Assembly: GCA_022768865.1 (NCBI GenBank) | Contig: JALELH010000098.1 | Span: 40,792 to 104,791, forward strand | Source of the DNA: Spirochaetia bacterium | GTDB lineage: Bacteria; Spirochaetota; Spirochaetia; Treponematales; Treponemataceae | Direction: 5' to 3' | DNA length: 64,000 bases | Part shown: piece after piece, positions 1-8,780 of the stretch | Numbering within the stretch: position 1 is the stretch's first letter | Layout of the letters: each line of letters begins with the position of its first letter | Made by a program: the position numbers and the translations under genes | The notes under the pieces: generated by a model | Database searches by the model: none | What the model was told of the DNA's origin: nothing | Seen by the model: the letters and a program-made list of their open reading frames with translations, nothing else

Positions 1-61
1 CCTCCAGTTATTAAATTAGTTAAATTGAGTATTTAGATTAAGAATTGTATGTCATGCTGAA

Positions 62-964
62 TTAAAAGTTGCTTCCCGGAATAGTTGCAAAGGGATTTAC
101 TTTAGTCTTGGTTTTTGTCTTTGTTGCAAGATTATAGTAGTTTAGGACTGCATAGTCTTCGTCGTCTTTTCTTTCCCCGTTAATTGAAGCAAGCATTTTT
201 TCTTCTATTGTTTTAGAAACATAGGCGCGGATTTCTTCCTTAATTGCCGGTGCTGTAGATGGCAGAAGAAGAAGAATCCACAGAGGTCCTTCTGTTGTCT
301 GCTTTGTTCCGTAGATTACGGCTTCTACTACAACCTGCTTTGTTCCAAGGCGCATTGTTACATCCTGAAGAAGAAAGTTTTTTACTATAATCTGATTTTC
401 AAGAACAGCAGGGCAGCGCACGGCCATGCCGATGGAACTTATATCAAGAAGCTTAAGGTGGTGCATTTTAGAACCGTAGTTCCAGAAAAGGGCAGCGTCC
501 TTGTCGTGTGAAAGGTTTGCACGGACGTATTGCCTTTTGCCTTTTGCATTAAGGTCAAGGACAATTTTCTGAACCTGGTTTATTACGCCTTCAATGCCTT
601 CGTTGAATTCTATTACTTCATAAGGAAGGTGTGCAAATTTATTAAAGATGTTTATGTCCGACTGTTTTATGCGTTCTGACATTACTACAACCTTTATAGT
701 CTGTAAAATGTCTTCGCGGTCAAAGGTACGTACATAATTGAACCATCCAGGCACTGTAAGCTGTGCGTCAAGATTTATAAAAAGTATTGAATCTGGATTT
801 TTTCTTAAAAGGGGTTTTGCTTCTTTGTAGTTTTCTATGGTGTAAACTTCATATTCCTGTGCCTGAAGTTTCGGAATAATTTCTTTCTTTACAGGATATG
901 CAGGATTCAGAAAGAAAATCTTTCTTCCAAAAATCTCAAGGTTAGATTCATTCTGCTCTGCCAT
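62..964 (-). CDS. PilZ-domain protein with N-terminal receiver-like region
   Basis: This 300-residue cytoplasmic protein has a C-terminal PilZ domain. The two c-di-GMP-binding signatures are intact: RQYVR at residues 144-148 and DISSIG at 174-179. Residues 14-135 alternate strand and helix like a response-regulator receiver, but the usual acidic pair at the first strand is replaced by NPAYP, so it is probably a non-phosphorylated pseudo-receiver. PilZ proteins sense c-di-GMP and usually act on motility or envelope functions. The start has a GGGAGT ribosome site just upstream. It lies downstream of asnS in the same direction, about 100 bp away. The target is unknown. Confidence 0.8.
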   Translation of the reverse strand: MAEQNESNLEIFGRKIFFLNPAYPVKKEIIPKLQAQEYEVYTIENYKEAKPLLRKNPDSILFINLDAQLTVPGWFNYVRTFDREDILQTIKVVVMSERIKQSDINIFNKFAHLPYEVIEFNEGIEGVINQVQKIVLDLNAKGKRQYVRANLSHDKDAALFWNYGSKMHHLKLLDISSIGMAVRCPAVLENQIIVKNFLLQDVTMRLGTKQVVVEAVIYGTKQTTEGPLWILLLLPSTAPAIKEEIRAYVSKTIEEKMLASINGERKDDEDYAVLNYYNLATKTKTKTKVNPFATIPGSNF

Positions 965-1007
965 TTTCTACTCCCATAGATTGATTTAGTATTGTTCTGA
1001 AAAACAG

Positions 1008-1046
1008 AAAATGATGACCAAGCTTTATGCTTAATCATCATCCTGA
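1008..1046 (-). terminator. weak hairpin downstream of asnS
   Basis: ATGATGA (1011-1017) pairs with TCATCAT (1035-1041) across a 17-nt loop. Read on the minus strand it ends in TTTTCTG. It lies between asnS and the PilZ gene, so it may be a weak terminator. The stem is only 7 bp. Confidence 0.3.
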
Positions 1047-1060
1047 AGTTTATTTAAGTT

Positions 1061-2509
1061 TTAGAAATCTGCTAGTTTTGGTGCTCTTGGATAAGGAATT
1101 ACATCGCGGATGTTTTCCATTCCCGTTACGTAGCGGATAAGGCGTTCAAAGCCCATTCCAAAACCAGAGTGTGGAACTGTACCAAACTTGCGCAGGTTAA
1201 GGTACCATTCGTAAACGCTTTCGTCCATTCCGCGGTCTTTGATTGCCTTTAGAAGCTTGTTGTAATCTTCTTCTCGTTCAGAACCGCCGTTAAGTTCTCC
1301 AATGCCAGGAACAAGAACATCAACTGCCTTTACTGTTTTTCCGTCTTCGTTAAGCTTCATATAGAAAGACTTTATTTCTTTAGGGTAGTTGTAAACCATT
1401 ACAGGCTTTTTATAAATCTGTTCTGTAAGGAACCTTTCGTGTTCTGTTGCAATGTCACAGCCCCAGTATGGCTTGAATTCAAATTTGTCTGCATGCTTTT
1501 CAAGCTGTGCAATGGCATCCGTGTAGGAAATGCGTTCAAACTTGCTGTTTACAACGTGTTCAAGCTGGGCAATAAGTCCAGGCTGGATTCTCTTGTCAAA
1601 GAATTCCAGGTCTTCACGGCATTTTGTAAGTGCCCAGTTAAGAAGGTATTTTACAAAGTCTTCCTGAAGATCCATGTCGTCTTCAAGATCAAAGAATGCC
1701 ATTTCCGGTTCAATCATCCAGAATTCTGCAAGGTGGCGCGGTGTGTTTGAATTTTCTGCACGGAATGTTGGGCCAAATGTGTAAACACGGCTTAATGCAG
1801 TTGCTAAAGTTTCTGCTTCCAGCTGGCCTGAAACTGTAAGGGAAGCTTTCTTGCCAAAGAAGTCCTTGCTGTAGTCAACGATTTTGTGTGCGTCTTCTAT
1901 CTTCATTCCGCCCTGACCGGCTTTTACGCCAAGTTCTGCAATCTTTTCAAGGCTCAGTGTTGTTACCTGGAACATTTCTCCTGCACCTTCGCAGTCAGAA
2001 CATGTGATTTCCGGAGTGTTGATATACTGGAATCCCCTTTCCTGGAAGAATGAATGAACGGCAAATGCCATCTGGTTTCTTACGCGGAATACGGCACCGA
2101 ATGTGTTTGTGCGTGCACGGAGTGTTGCGTTTTCACGCAGGTATTCCATGGACATTTTGTTTTTCTGAAGCGGATATTCTTCCGGATTACATTCGCCTAA
2201 AACAGTAAGTTTTATAAGTGTAACTTCAACAGCCTGTCCTGAAGCAGGGGATGGAATGATGATTCCTTCTGCCTTAATTGAAGTTCCTGTATTTATGCGT
2301 TTAAGTTCGTTTTCAATATTATTTACGTCAGCGTCTTTTGGATTTGATCTGTCAAAAGTAAGCTGAATGTTTGCAAAGCAGCTTCCGTCGTTTACCTGAA
2401 TGAAAACCAGATTTTTTGAATCACGTTTTGTCCTTACCCAGCCGCAGACTGTAACGCTGCGTCCGTCTGGTTCAGATGTTAATAAATCTTTAATAAGTGT
2501 AGGCTTCAT
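1061..2509 (-). CDS. asnS: asparagine--tRNA ligase
   Basis: Class II aminoacyl-tRNA synthetase charging tRNA-Asn. Residues 1-110 form the OB-fold anticodon-binding domain (SVTVCGWVRTKRDSKN). The rest is the catalytic core with motif 2 (FRAENSNTPRHLAEFWMIEPE) and a C-terminal motif 3 (GFGMGFERLIRYVTG). The FRAENSNT and WMIEPE segments are typical of AsnRS rather than AspRS. The length of 482 residues is normal for bacterial AsnRS. No Shine-Dalgarno sequence precedes the start codon, and a -10 element lies only about 10 bp upstream, so the mRNA may be almost leaderless. Confidence 0.95.
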   Translation of the reverse strand: MKPTLIKDLLTSEPDGRSVTVCGWVRTKRDSKNLVFIQVNDGSCFANIQLTFDRSNPKDADVNNIENELKRINTGTSIKAEGIIIPSPASGQAVEVTLIKLTVLGECNPEEYPLQKNKMSMEYLRENATLRARTNTFGAVFRVRNQMAFAVHSFFQERGFQYINTPEITCSDCEGAGEMFQVTTLSLEKIAELGVKAGQGGMKIEDAHKIVDYSKDFFGKKASLTVSGQLEAETLATALSRVYTFGPTFRAENSNTPRHLAEFWMIEPEMAFFDLEDDMDLQEDFVKYLLNWALTKCREDLEFFDKRIQPGLIAQLEHVVNSKFERISYTDAIAQLEKHADKFEFKPYWGCDIATEHERFLTEQIYKKPVMVYNYPKEIKSFYMKLNEDGKTVKAVDVLVPGIGELNGGSEREEDYNKLLKAIKDRGMDESVYEWYLNLRKFGTVPHSGFGMGFERLIRYVTGMENIRDVIPYPRAPKLADF

Positions 2510-2518
2510 AATGTTTCT

Positions 2519-2547
2519 ATAATACTGAATTTGTTAGTCAGTGTAAA
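2519..2547 (-). promoter_or_regulatory. asnS promoter, near-leaderless
   Basis: On the minus strand TTTACA (2542-2547) and TATTAT (2519-2524) are 17 bp apart. The start codon is at 2507-2509, so the expected transcription start leaves a leader of only about 3 nt. Inferred from sequence match alone. Confidence 0.55.
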
Positions 2548-2780
2548 TTGAATTTATTTTGCCTTGTAAACGTTAAGTTTCAGAAGAATTTACTTTTTAG
2601 TAATAGGTTGAATGTCGAGTTATAAAAATAATACTGGTTTTAAGAAAATAAGTGCTGCAGGCATGTTGTTTATTAGTTCAGGGTTACGTTTCTTTTCAGA
2701 CAGCTTTTTCCTTCGGAAAACTTAAAGTTTGCTTAAAAGCCTGTATTCTTTATTGACGTAAAAGAGATAATGGAGATTTT
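2548..2780. other. AT-rich intergenic region
   Basis: This is the distal part of the 540-bp gap between asnS and the sigma-factor gene. I see no credible coding region or RNA gene in it. The proximal part (2781-3047) holds two palindromes and a sigma-54-type promoter, listed separately. Confidence 0.6.
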
Positions 2781-2782
2781 TA

Positions 2783-2802
2783 AGTGCATATTTATATACA
2801 CT
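2783..2802. promoter_or_regulatory. 20-bp palindrome, candidate enhancer site 1
   Basis: Eight of ten positions pair in this AGTG...CACT palindrome. Its centre is about 190 bp upstream of the sigma-54-type -24 element and 40 bp (about four helical turns) from a second, related palindrome. Tandem phased sites at this distance fit an NtrC-family enhancer-binding protein. The binding protein is not known. Confidence 0.45.
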
Positions 2803-2820
2803 GTCTTAAATAATATACTT

Positions 2821-2844
2821 AACTGTGTATAAAAATATACAGTT
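2821..2844. promoter_or_regulatory. 24-bp palindrome, candidate enhancer site 2
   Basis: AACTGTGTATA and its near-complement flank four adenines; nine of ten outer positions pair. The half-site CTGTGTATA resembles AGTGTATAT of the first palindrome. It lies about 150 bp upstream of the sigma-54-type promoter. Confidence 0.45.
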
Positions 2845-2980
2845 GTCTGAAAATATATTTGCAATACCTTATTTACCGCTATTTTTAAGGCAAATTTAAG
2901 AAAACTGTAAGTTAATATAATATAATGAATTAAGCAGGTATGCGGTCTATTCAGTCTGTTAAAGCGTCTGAATCAATCTT

Positions 2981-2997
2981 TTGGCACGTTCTATGCT
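2981..2997 (+). promoter_or_regulatory. sigma-54 (RpoN) type promoter of the sigma-factor gene
   Basis: TTGGCACG followed by ATGC places the invariant GG (2983-2984) and GC (2995-2996) exactly 10 nt apart, as in the RpoN consensus TTGGCACG-N4-TTGC. Only one T of the TTGC block differs. The start codon at 3048 would be about 40 nt downstream of the transcription start. No good -35/-10 pair for the housekeeping sigma factor is seen nearer to the gene. Confidence 0.7.
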
Positions 2998-3047
2998 AAT
3001 AATTAGGCATAACATAAAGTGAAAATAACATCATTTGGAGCGGCCAT

Positions 3048-3866
3048 ATGGAACAGGACGTTATCGGAAGTTATTTGAACTCTATAAAAAATTTCAGCCT
3101 CCTTTCAGCAGAAGAAGAGGTAGAGCTTTCAAAGAAAATAAAGTCAGGCGATAAAGAAGCTGCCAGACAGCTTGTGAATTCAAACCTTCGCCTTGTTGTA
3201 AGCCTTGCAAGAAAAATGCAGGTATCATCATCAGTAATCATGGATTTAATTCAGGAAGGAAATATGGGACTTATGGTTGCCGCTGAAAAATTCAGTGCAG
3301 CCTTTAAGACACGTTTTTCTACTTACGCATATCCATGGATAGCACAATATATGCTGCGCTATTTGAACAACAGGACATCCAGCATTGCTTTGCCAAACCG
3401 TAAGGAAATGATGATCCGTAAGCTTCAGAAAGCACAGAATTATTTTTTCCAGCAAAACGGAAGGGAAGCTGCTGTTTCTGAACTTTCCCTTTTAACCGGA
3501 ATACCGGAAGATAAAGTTACAGAATATCTGAATTATTCCTATACTGTTGCATCTCTGGATGTAGAAGTTAGTGATGAAGATAATTCTGTTACTCTCGGTG
3601 ATATTCTTCCTGATACAACATATTCTCCTGAAGAAATGTTAATGAAAGAAGAAGAAAAGGAGACCGTAAGATCCCTTATGAATTCTTTGCCCGGCAAAGA
3701 ACGCTGTGTTTTGTGGTACCGCTATAATTTTGATGGCGAACTTCAGGCCAAGACATTACGCGAAGTTTCTAAAATTATCGGCGTAAGTCCTGAAGCAGTC
3801 CGCCAGACAGAAATACGTGCCGTAAAGCACATGAAAGCTGCAGTGGAAAAAATCCGTGCTGTTTAA
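3048..3866 (+). CDS. RNA polymerase sigma factor, sigma-70 family (RpoS/RpoD type)
   Basis: 272 residues with the sigma-70 order: region 1.2 (residues 3-35), region 2 with the NLRLVVSLA and DLIQEGNMGLM core-binding motifs, the RFSTYAYPWI -10 recognition and melting segment, region 3, and region 4 with a helix-turn-helix near residues 235-262. It lacks region 1.1 and the long non-conserved insert, so it is an alternative rather than primary sigma factor. The HTH tip reads SPEAVRQTEIRA, as in RpoD and RpoS. TTTGGAGCGG precedes the ATG. The sigma-54-type promoter upstream suggests control by RpoN. It is followed by a strong terminator, so it is monocistronic. Assignment as a functional RpoS analogue is inference. 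Confidence 0.88.
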   Translation: MEQDVIGSYLNSIKNFSLLSAEEEVELSKKIKSGDKEAARQLVNSNLRLVVSLARKMQVSSSVIMDLIQEGNMGLMVAAEKFSAAFKTRFSTYAYPWIAQYMLRYLNNRTSSIALPNRKEMMIRKLQKAQNYFFQQNGREAAVSELSLLTGIPEDKVTEYLNYSYTVASLDVEVSDEDNSVTLGDILPDTTYSPEEMLMKEEEKETVRSLMNSLPGKERCVLWYRYNFDGELQAKTLREVSKIIGVSPEAVRQTEIRAVKHMKAAVEKIRAV

Positions 3867-3982
3867 TTTTCCGGAATAGATTTTGCCTTTACAGCAAGAA
3901 GGGCAGTTTCTGAATTCCGGAAATCCAAGAAATACTTAGCCTCCAAAAAATTATTTCAAGGCAGGTTTTTGCTCAGTTTTCT

Positions 3983-4018
3983 GGGAATGAATAGTTTTAT
4001 TCATTCCCTGTTTTTTTT
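3983..4018 (+). terminator. rho-independent terminator of the sigma-factor gene
   Basis: A perfect 10-bp stem, GGGAATGAAT with ATTCATTCCC, has a 6-nt loop and is followed by eight T. Confidence 0.88.
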
Positions 4019-4055
4019 GTATTAATTTAATGAATTTTATATTACTATTAAAAAT

Positions 4056-4949
4056 ATGAAAATGGTGTTGCTTGGAACGGGAACAAGTCATGGAGTTCCT
4101 GTAATCGGATGTAATTGCAAAGTCTGCCGCTCAGCAGATCCTAAAGACAACAGGTTAAGATGCAGTGCTTATGTAAAGGAGCCGGAAGCAGTCCTTATTG
4201 ATGTGGGTCCGGAATTCAGGATTCAGGCTTTGCGTTATGGTATAAAAAAAGTAAATGCAGTTTTGCTTACACATTCCCATGCAGATCATCTTCATGGCAT
4301 TGACGATTTAAGGATTTTCAGCCATTCAAAATCCTATGGTGCAGGAAAGGTTACGGGAGAAGAAACAAGCGGCAATGGGCTTCCTGTTTATTCCCATAAA
4401 GAAGTTATTGATGATATACGCCACAGGTTTAATTATATTTTTAAAGAAGTCAGGCAGGGCGGTGGCAAGCCAAAAATAAATGCAACTTCCACTGAAGGTT
4501 TTAATGAAGGTAATCCGCTTAAAATCGGCGGAATTGAAATTCTTCCTGTAATGATTAAGCATGGCTATCTTGATGATTCGGGCTGGATTTTAAGGCAGGA
4601 TGCCAGCGGTGTGTATAAAAGCATTGTTTATCTTACGGATTTAAACTTTCTGCCGGAAAAGTCTATTGAGCGCATTTTGTCTTTTGCAGGAAATATTAAG
4701 CATCTTGTAATTGACGGTTTAAGGTTTGCTCCCCATTCAACACATTTTTCTTTTGAACAGGCACTTGAAGCAGCTGAAAAACTGAATCCTGAAAACGTAT
4801 ATCTGACTCATATTACACATAATCTTTTTCACTGGCAGATTCAGGAATTTGTTGATGCAATAATTGACAGATATCCAAAACTTAAGGAAGTAAAAAATAA
4901 GGGCGGCTATATAGGGCCTGCCTTTGACGGAATGGAACTGGAAGTATAA
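4056..4949 (+). CDS. MBL-fold metal-dependent hydrolase, PhnP-like
   Basis: 297-residue metallo-beta-lactamase-fold enzyme. The N-terminal segment GTSHGVPVIGCNCKVC is typical of the PhnP/phosphodiesterase branch, and HSHADHLHGID carries the HxHxDH di-metal motif; further ligands lie in LTDLNF, DGLRF and LTHITH. Family members hydrolyse cyclic phosphodiesters; the substrate here is unknown and no phn genes are nearby. The paired cysteines near residues 21-25 may bind a structural metal as in PhnP. There is no clear ribosome site before the ATG. It is convergent with rpmB and shares a bidirectional terminator. Confidence 0.85.
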   Translation: MKMVLLGTGTSHGVPVIGCNCKVCRSADPKDNRLRCSAYVKEPEAVLIDVGPEFRIQALRYGIKKVNAVLLTHSHADHLHGIDDLRIFSHSKSYGAGKVTGEETSGNGLPVYSHKEVIDDIRHRFNYIFKEVRQGGGKPKINATSTEGFNEGNPLKIGGIEILPVMIKHGYLDDSGWILRQDASGVYKSIVYLTDLNFLPEKSIERILSFAGNIKHLVIDGLRFAPHSTHFSFEQALEAAEKLNPENVYLTHITHNLFHWQIQEFVDAIIDRYPKLKEVKNKGGYIGPAFDGMELEV

Positions 4950-4980
4950 AAAAATCCCGCCTGAATTAGACGGGATTAAA
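4950..4980. terminator. bidirectional terminator between the MBL gene and rpmB
   Basis: ATCCCGCCT and AGACGGGAT form a stem with one mismatch. An A run lies to its left, giving a T run for the minus strand, so it can serve rpmB; it also closes the plus-strand gene. Confidence 0.65.
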
Positions 4981-4996
4981 TCGGGCATGATAAAAA

Positions 4997-5227
4997 TTAT
5001 TCAGCCTTCGGTGCACCTGCGTTTGCTGGTGTTACGTTGATTTTCTTTGTAATCCATCCTGCGCGGAGACACTGTGCACAAATCTTAAGTGTCATTGTCT
5101 GACCTTCGATTTCTGTCTTAACCTTAAGGAGATTTGGCTTCCACTGGCGGCGTGTGTGGTTGTATGACTTAGATACTTTGTTTCCGTGTACTGGGTGCTT
5201 TCCACAAACATCACATGTTCTTGACAT
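4997..5227 (-). CDS. rpmB: 50S ribosomal protein L28
   Basis: 76 residues beginning MSRTCDVCGKHPVHGN, the L28 signature with a CxxC pair, then the SHTRR-like segment SYNHTRRQWKPNLLKV and a C-terminal ICAQCLRAG. The second CxxC makes this a zinc-binding-type L28. It has its own sigma-70 promoter and a terminator, so it is transcribed alone. Confidence 0.96.
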   Translation of the reverse strand: MSRTCDVCGKHPVHGNKVSKSYNHTRRQWKPNLLKVKTEIEGQTMTLKICAQCLRAGWITKKINVTPANAGAPKAE

Positions 5228-5269
5228 AATATTACCTACCTAAAAATAATTTCAATTACAAGTTCTAGG

Positions 5270-5298
5270 ATTTTATAGAATACAAGGGGTTTTGTCAA
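5270..5298 (-). promoter_or_regulatory. rpmB promoter
   Basis: On the minus strand TTGACA (5293-5298) and TAAAAT (5270-5275) are separated by 17 bp. The start codon of rpmB follows about 45 bp downstream. Confidence 0.75.
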
Positions 5299-5317
5299 TG
5301 GCAATTCTTGTGCATTA

Positions 5318-7387
5318 CTACTTTTCCGTTGCCCTTAGGATGCCATCCCAGTGTTCCGGTGGATTTTCCATCATGTGCTGGCATTTATCCACAAACTTTG
5401 CTGACGGAGCGTCTTTTTCTGCTGTAGCCGCAAAAGTTTCTTTTGCAGTTTTAAAGTCGCCTGCAACAAACTCTTTGTATGCTTCATCATAGTTCTTTCT
5501 TATTTCTGCCATGGAATCAAATTCTTTTTTTGTCATGGGGTTAAAAACCTGAACGCCGGTTTTTTTGCCTACTACCGCAATGTTTGCCAGCGGACGGAAT
5601 GCATATTCACTTCCGTTTTCAATGGCACTTTTCATTGTTGCTTCAGAGCACATGGTAAAAGTTCCAAACTGCTTGTTTATTCCTTCAAGACGGCTTGCCA
5701 GATTTACGGTGTCTCCCATCATGGTGTAGTTAAATCTTGATTTACTCCCCATGTTGCCAACAATGGCTTTTCCTGTGTTAAGTCCGATTCTTTGGATAAA
5801 TGGCTTTTTAGAAACCTTAACAAGTTCTTCCTGCATTTCTTCAAGTTTTCTCTGGCATGCAAGGGCTGCATCAACTGCACGTTTTGCATTGTCTTTCTGA
5901 TCTACCGGTGCGCCAAAAAAAGCAACAATGGCATCGCCTTCATACTTGTCTACATATCCGCCGTAATCCTGAATGATGTCTGTCATGGCACTTAAGTAAA
6001 CGTTAAGCAATTCCGTAAGTTCAGTTGGAGAAAGGTTTTCAGAAATGGAAGTAAATCCCTGAACATCAGAAAAATACGCCGTAATTTCCTTTTCTTCTCC
6101 GCCAAGATGGAGTGAATCAGGATTTGCGATAAGCTGTTCAATAACGTCTGCACTTAAATAATGCTTGAATGCAGATTTTATGAACCTTTTTTGATGACCT
6201 TCATTTAAATAGTTTTCAAAAATTGCCGTAAGGTATGCAGCAGTAAATCCAAATACAGGAAGAATCACCGGCAAAATAAAACCTTCATTAAACAAGGCGT
6301 ATGCTGCACCTGCGTAGGCAAAGCAGATTAAAATTGCAAGAAAAGTTTTTACTGCAAGTGAAGAATTCTTTTCCTGACGGACAGACTTTGCAAGAATGAA
6401 TCCGCCAATAATGGAAAATAAAATCAGAATAACAGAAGTACCTGCCGGAATATCTTTCAAATAATCCTGGTTTAAAATGGAATTAAGCTGGCAGACATGG
6501 ATTCCGACTCCCGGATATGTTGAAGAAACTGGAGTTGCACAGACATCAAAAAGTCCAGGTGCATACAGGGCAAAGAAAACAAAGTTGTTTTCAAACTGTT
6601 CTGGCGGAACAAAATCCGGATTAGAAGCTAATGAAATATTTGCGGAAGCCTGGCTTTCAGAAGTTTCTAAAAGTTCTTCGCTTTGTAGAATTGTCATGGC
6701 ACTGTATGGAACAAAGCGTTCAAGGGCATCAACAAAGCGGATATACATGCCGCCTTCTTTTGCCTCCGGGATTTCAGAAACATCAGCATCTTCTCCTGCA
6801 ACTTTTAAACTTGCAACGGAAAGTGCCGGTTCCCTGCTGCCTGCCTTTGTATAAAAAAGATTCCTGCGGATAACACGGTCTTCTTTATCAGCACTGGAAG
6901 TTACGTTCCCAATGGCTGCGGCAGAATTTCTTAAAACTTCAATGGGGTAAGTTCCGCTGGTGCTTTCCTGGTTTTCATAGTAAACGGTCTGAATTACTTT
7001 TCCAAAATCTGAACTTGCCTTTGCAAAGGATTTGTCATCTTCTTTTCCGTAAAGGGAAGTCTCGGAATAAATCATATCAAAGGCAAGGCTAGAGGCATTG
7101 GCACGGTTAAAGTATTTTGTAAGTTTAGCGTAAGCTTCCCTTGGCCATGGCCAGCTCCAGCCGTGAACTTCCTGCGCCCAGGTAAGGCTTTCTTTATCAA
7201 GTAAAACAAGGGCAATCCTGTCGGAAACATTTGTTTTGCCGGATGCGTATTTTGCCCTTGAATCATAGGATTTTTTTTCAAGGACAGAAAATCCGCCGGA
7301 AGCAAGCAGCACCATTGACACTATAAAAATTACAATTATGGAAATTGCCGCCTGAATTAAATGATTTTTTTTATTTTGCTTTTGCAA
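5318..7387 (-). CDS. CHASE2-domain class III adenylate cyclase
   Basis: 689-residue membrane protein. One TM helix near residues 10-30 is followed by a periplasmic CHASE2 sensor domain (about 35-315), three further TM helices (about 320-400), and a cytoplasmic class III cyclase domain (about 430-620). Both metal aspartates are present (FSDVQGF and KYEGDAI), as is the transition-state pair in GDTVNLASRLE. The Lys before EGD fits ATP specificity. A TTG start is chosen because AGGAAGG lies 6 nt upstream. It overlaps the M48 gene by 17 nt, so the two are probably translationally coupled. The stimulus is unknown. Confidence 0.9.
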   Translation of the reverse strand: MQKQNKKNHLIQAAISIIVIFIVSMVLLASGGFSVLEKKSYDSRAKYASGKTNVSDRIALVLLDKESLTWAQEVHGWSWPWPREAYAKLTKYFNRANASSLAFDMIYSETSLYGKEDDKSFAKASSDFGKVIQTVYYENQESTSGTYPIEVLRNSAAAIGNVTSSADKEDRVIRRNLFYTKAGSREPALSVASLKVAGEDADVSEIPEAKEGGMYIRFVDALERFVPYSAMTILQSEELLETSESQASANISLASNPDFVPPEQFENNFVFFALYAPGLFDVCATPVSSTYPGVGIHVCQLNSILNQDYLKDIPAGTSVILILFSIIGGFILAKSVRQEKNSSLAVKTFLAILICFAYAGAAYALFNEGFILPVILPVFGFTAAYLTAIFENYLNEGHQKRFIKSAFKHYLSADVIEQLIANPDSLHLGGEEKEITAYFSDVQGFTSISENLSPTELTELLNVYLSAMTDIIQDYGGYVDKYEGDAIVAFFGAPVDQKDNAKRAVDAALACQRKLEEMQEELVKVSKKPFIQRIGLNTGKAIVGNMGSKSRFNYTMMGDTVNLASRLEGINKQFGTFTMCSEATMKSAIENGSEYAFRPLANIAVVGKKTGVQVFNPMTKKEFDSMAEIRKNYDEAYKEFVAGDFKTAKETFAATAEKDAPSAKFVDKCQHMMENPPEHWDGILRATEK

Positions 7388-8267
7388 ATCTTGCCTTCCT
7401 GTAAGAACTTGTATCCTGTGGAGCCTGGACTTCTTTAAGTTCTGCTTTTATTTTTTCAATACGCTTAACAGGTGTAGGATGTGTCTTAAACATTCCGGAG
7501 CCGGAACTTCCCTGAACTTCATTGAGAGAATTAAGCATATCAAGCATTGCGGTAGGATTGTATCCTGACTGTGCAAGAAGTGTTAAAGCCTGTTTGTCTG
7601 CCTGAAATTCCTGCTTCTGTGAATAACCGTTGTTTACTAAAGTTGTAATCTGGTCATTTACCATGCCGTCTAAAGAAGAAGCAAGTTCTTCATCCGTGAA
7701 TTTTGCTGCTGTGTTTAAAACAGAAATTCCTGCACTTGTCCATCTGCCTGTTTTGATTGCCTTAAGGCTGTGCTTAAGCTGAACATGAGACATTTCGTGT
7801 GCAAGGGCTGCTGCAACTTCATCTTCTGATTTGGCAGTATTTAAAAGCCCCCTTGTAATGAAAATGTGGCCGCCGCTTGTTGCAAAGGCATTTACTTCAT
7901 CTGAATTTAAAATCATTACATGGTAGCCGTTAAAAGGTTCTGCTTCTGAAGAATTAACTGCAAGAACATTTACAATCTTATTAAGGTAAATCTGCTGGCT
8001 GCCAGATGTTTCTTTTTTATAGTTTGTTAAAACTGTAGCAGCAACGGCTCTGCCAATGTAATATTCATTTTCAGGAGTAATGGCTTCCATGGCTTTTGAT
8101 GCAGAAGAAGTTGCAGTTAAAACGTCACCTGCATCTGAATATCCTGCATCTTTTGCAGCCTGTCCTGCTGTTGCAAGGGCATCCGTCAGCATGGAAGAAG
8201 TTGCGCATGAAATAGATAAAACCGAAGCTAAAATTGCTGCCGTTAAAAAGTGTAATTTAGTTTTCAT
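7371..8267 (-). CDS. M48-family metalloprotease, lipoprotein
   Basis: 298 residues with a type II signal peptide; the probable lipidated Cys is in LSISCATS. The zinc motif HEMSH is preceded by AAALA and followed by a second-ligand segment, QEFQADKQAL, as in the BepA/LoiP-type M48B and M48C peptidases of the envelope. These enzymes process or degrade misfolded outer-membrane proteins; that role is inferred. It starts within the stop of the SH3 gene (TAATG) and overlaps the cyclase gene downstream, so the three genes form one operon. Confidence 0.88.
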   Translation of the reverse strand: MKTKLHFLTAAILASVLSISCATSSMLTDALATAGQAAKDAGYSDAGDVLTATSSASKAMEAITPENEYYIGRAVAATVLTNYKKETSGSQQIYLNKIVNVLAVNSSEAEPFNGYHVMILNSDEVNAFATSGGHIFITRGLLNTAKSEDEVAAALAHEMSHVQLKHSLKAIKTGRWTSAGISVLNTAAKFTDEELASSLDGMVNDQITTLVNNGYSQKQEFQADKQALTLLAQSGYNPTAMLDMLNSLNEVQGSSGSGMFKTHPTPVKRIEKIKAELKEVQAPQDTSSYRKARFAKAK

Positions 8268-8743
8268 TATTCTTCTCCTCTGCTTAAGTGGCCTTCTTCT
8301 ATGAAGTTCTGAATTTCAGCATCTGAAACCGAAACCTTTTCCAGTTCGTCAACGTCATTGTAGTCAAGGTTTTTGTTTGATGATTTAAATGCTTTTTCAG
8401 CTTCTGCAGAAAATCCTTTACCTGCGTTTGCAAGTTCCGTCGTAGAAACCCTTCCTGCAGAACCAGTTGAAGCAACGATTTTTTTTGAACTTAAACTTCC
8501 GTTTGTAATCCAGCCTGTTACACCATTGGAAAATTTTACCTGCGTGTTTTTCCCGTTAGACTGAACTACAGTTCCTGAGTTTCCGTAAGAAACGTTTCCT
8601 ACGTTTTTAGCAAAGAATGATGTTCCGTTTTTTACCTTTGCTGTTTTTACAGAAACGTAAACTGTTTTGCCTGCAGTAAAGCCTGCACAAAAAGCACTGA
8701 TTGCCAGGCTTAAGACAAAAATACATGAAATTGTTTTTTTCAT
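8267..8743 (-). CDS. secreted SH3-domain protein
   Basis: 158 residues: a cleavable signal peptide (residues 1-20, AFCAG), then a bacterial SH3-like domain at about 25-90 with the terminal pattern VKFSNGVTGWI, then a charged low-complexity tail. The start at 8743 is preceded by AGGAGG at ideal distance; the frame stays open upstream to 8878 but that extension would bury the signal peptide. Such SH3b domains bind peptidoglycan or peptides. It is the first gene of the SH3-M48-cyclase operon, suggesting a common envelope-monitoring role. Confidence 0.78.
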   Translation of the reverse strand: MKKTISCIFVLSLAISAFCAGFTAGKTVYVSVKTAKVKNGTSFFAKNVGNVSYGNSGTVVQSNGKNTQVKFSNGVTGWITNGSLSSKKIVASTGSAGRVSTTELANAGKGFSAEAEKAFKSSNKNLDYNDVDELEKVSVSDAEIQNFIEEGHLSRGEE

Positions 8744-8780
8744 ATTTCCTCCTGTATTATATGCGACCTTTACAAGAATT

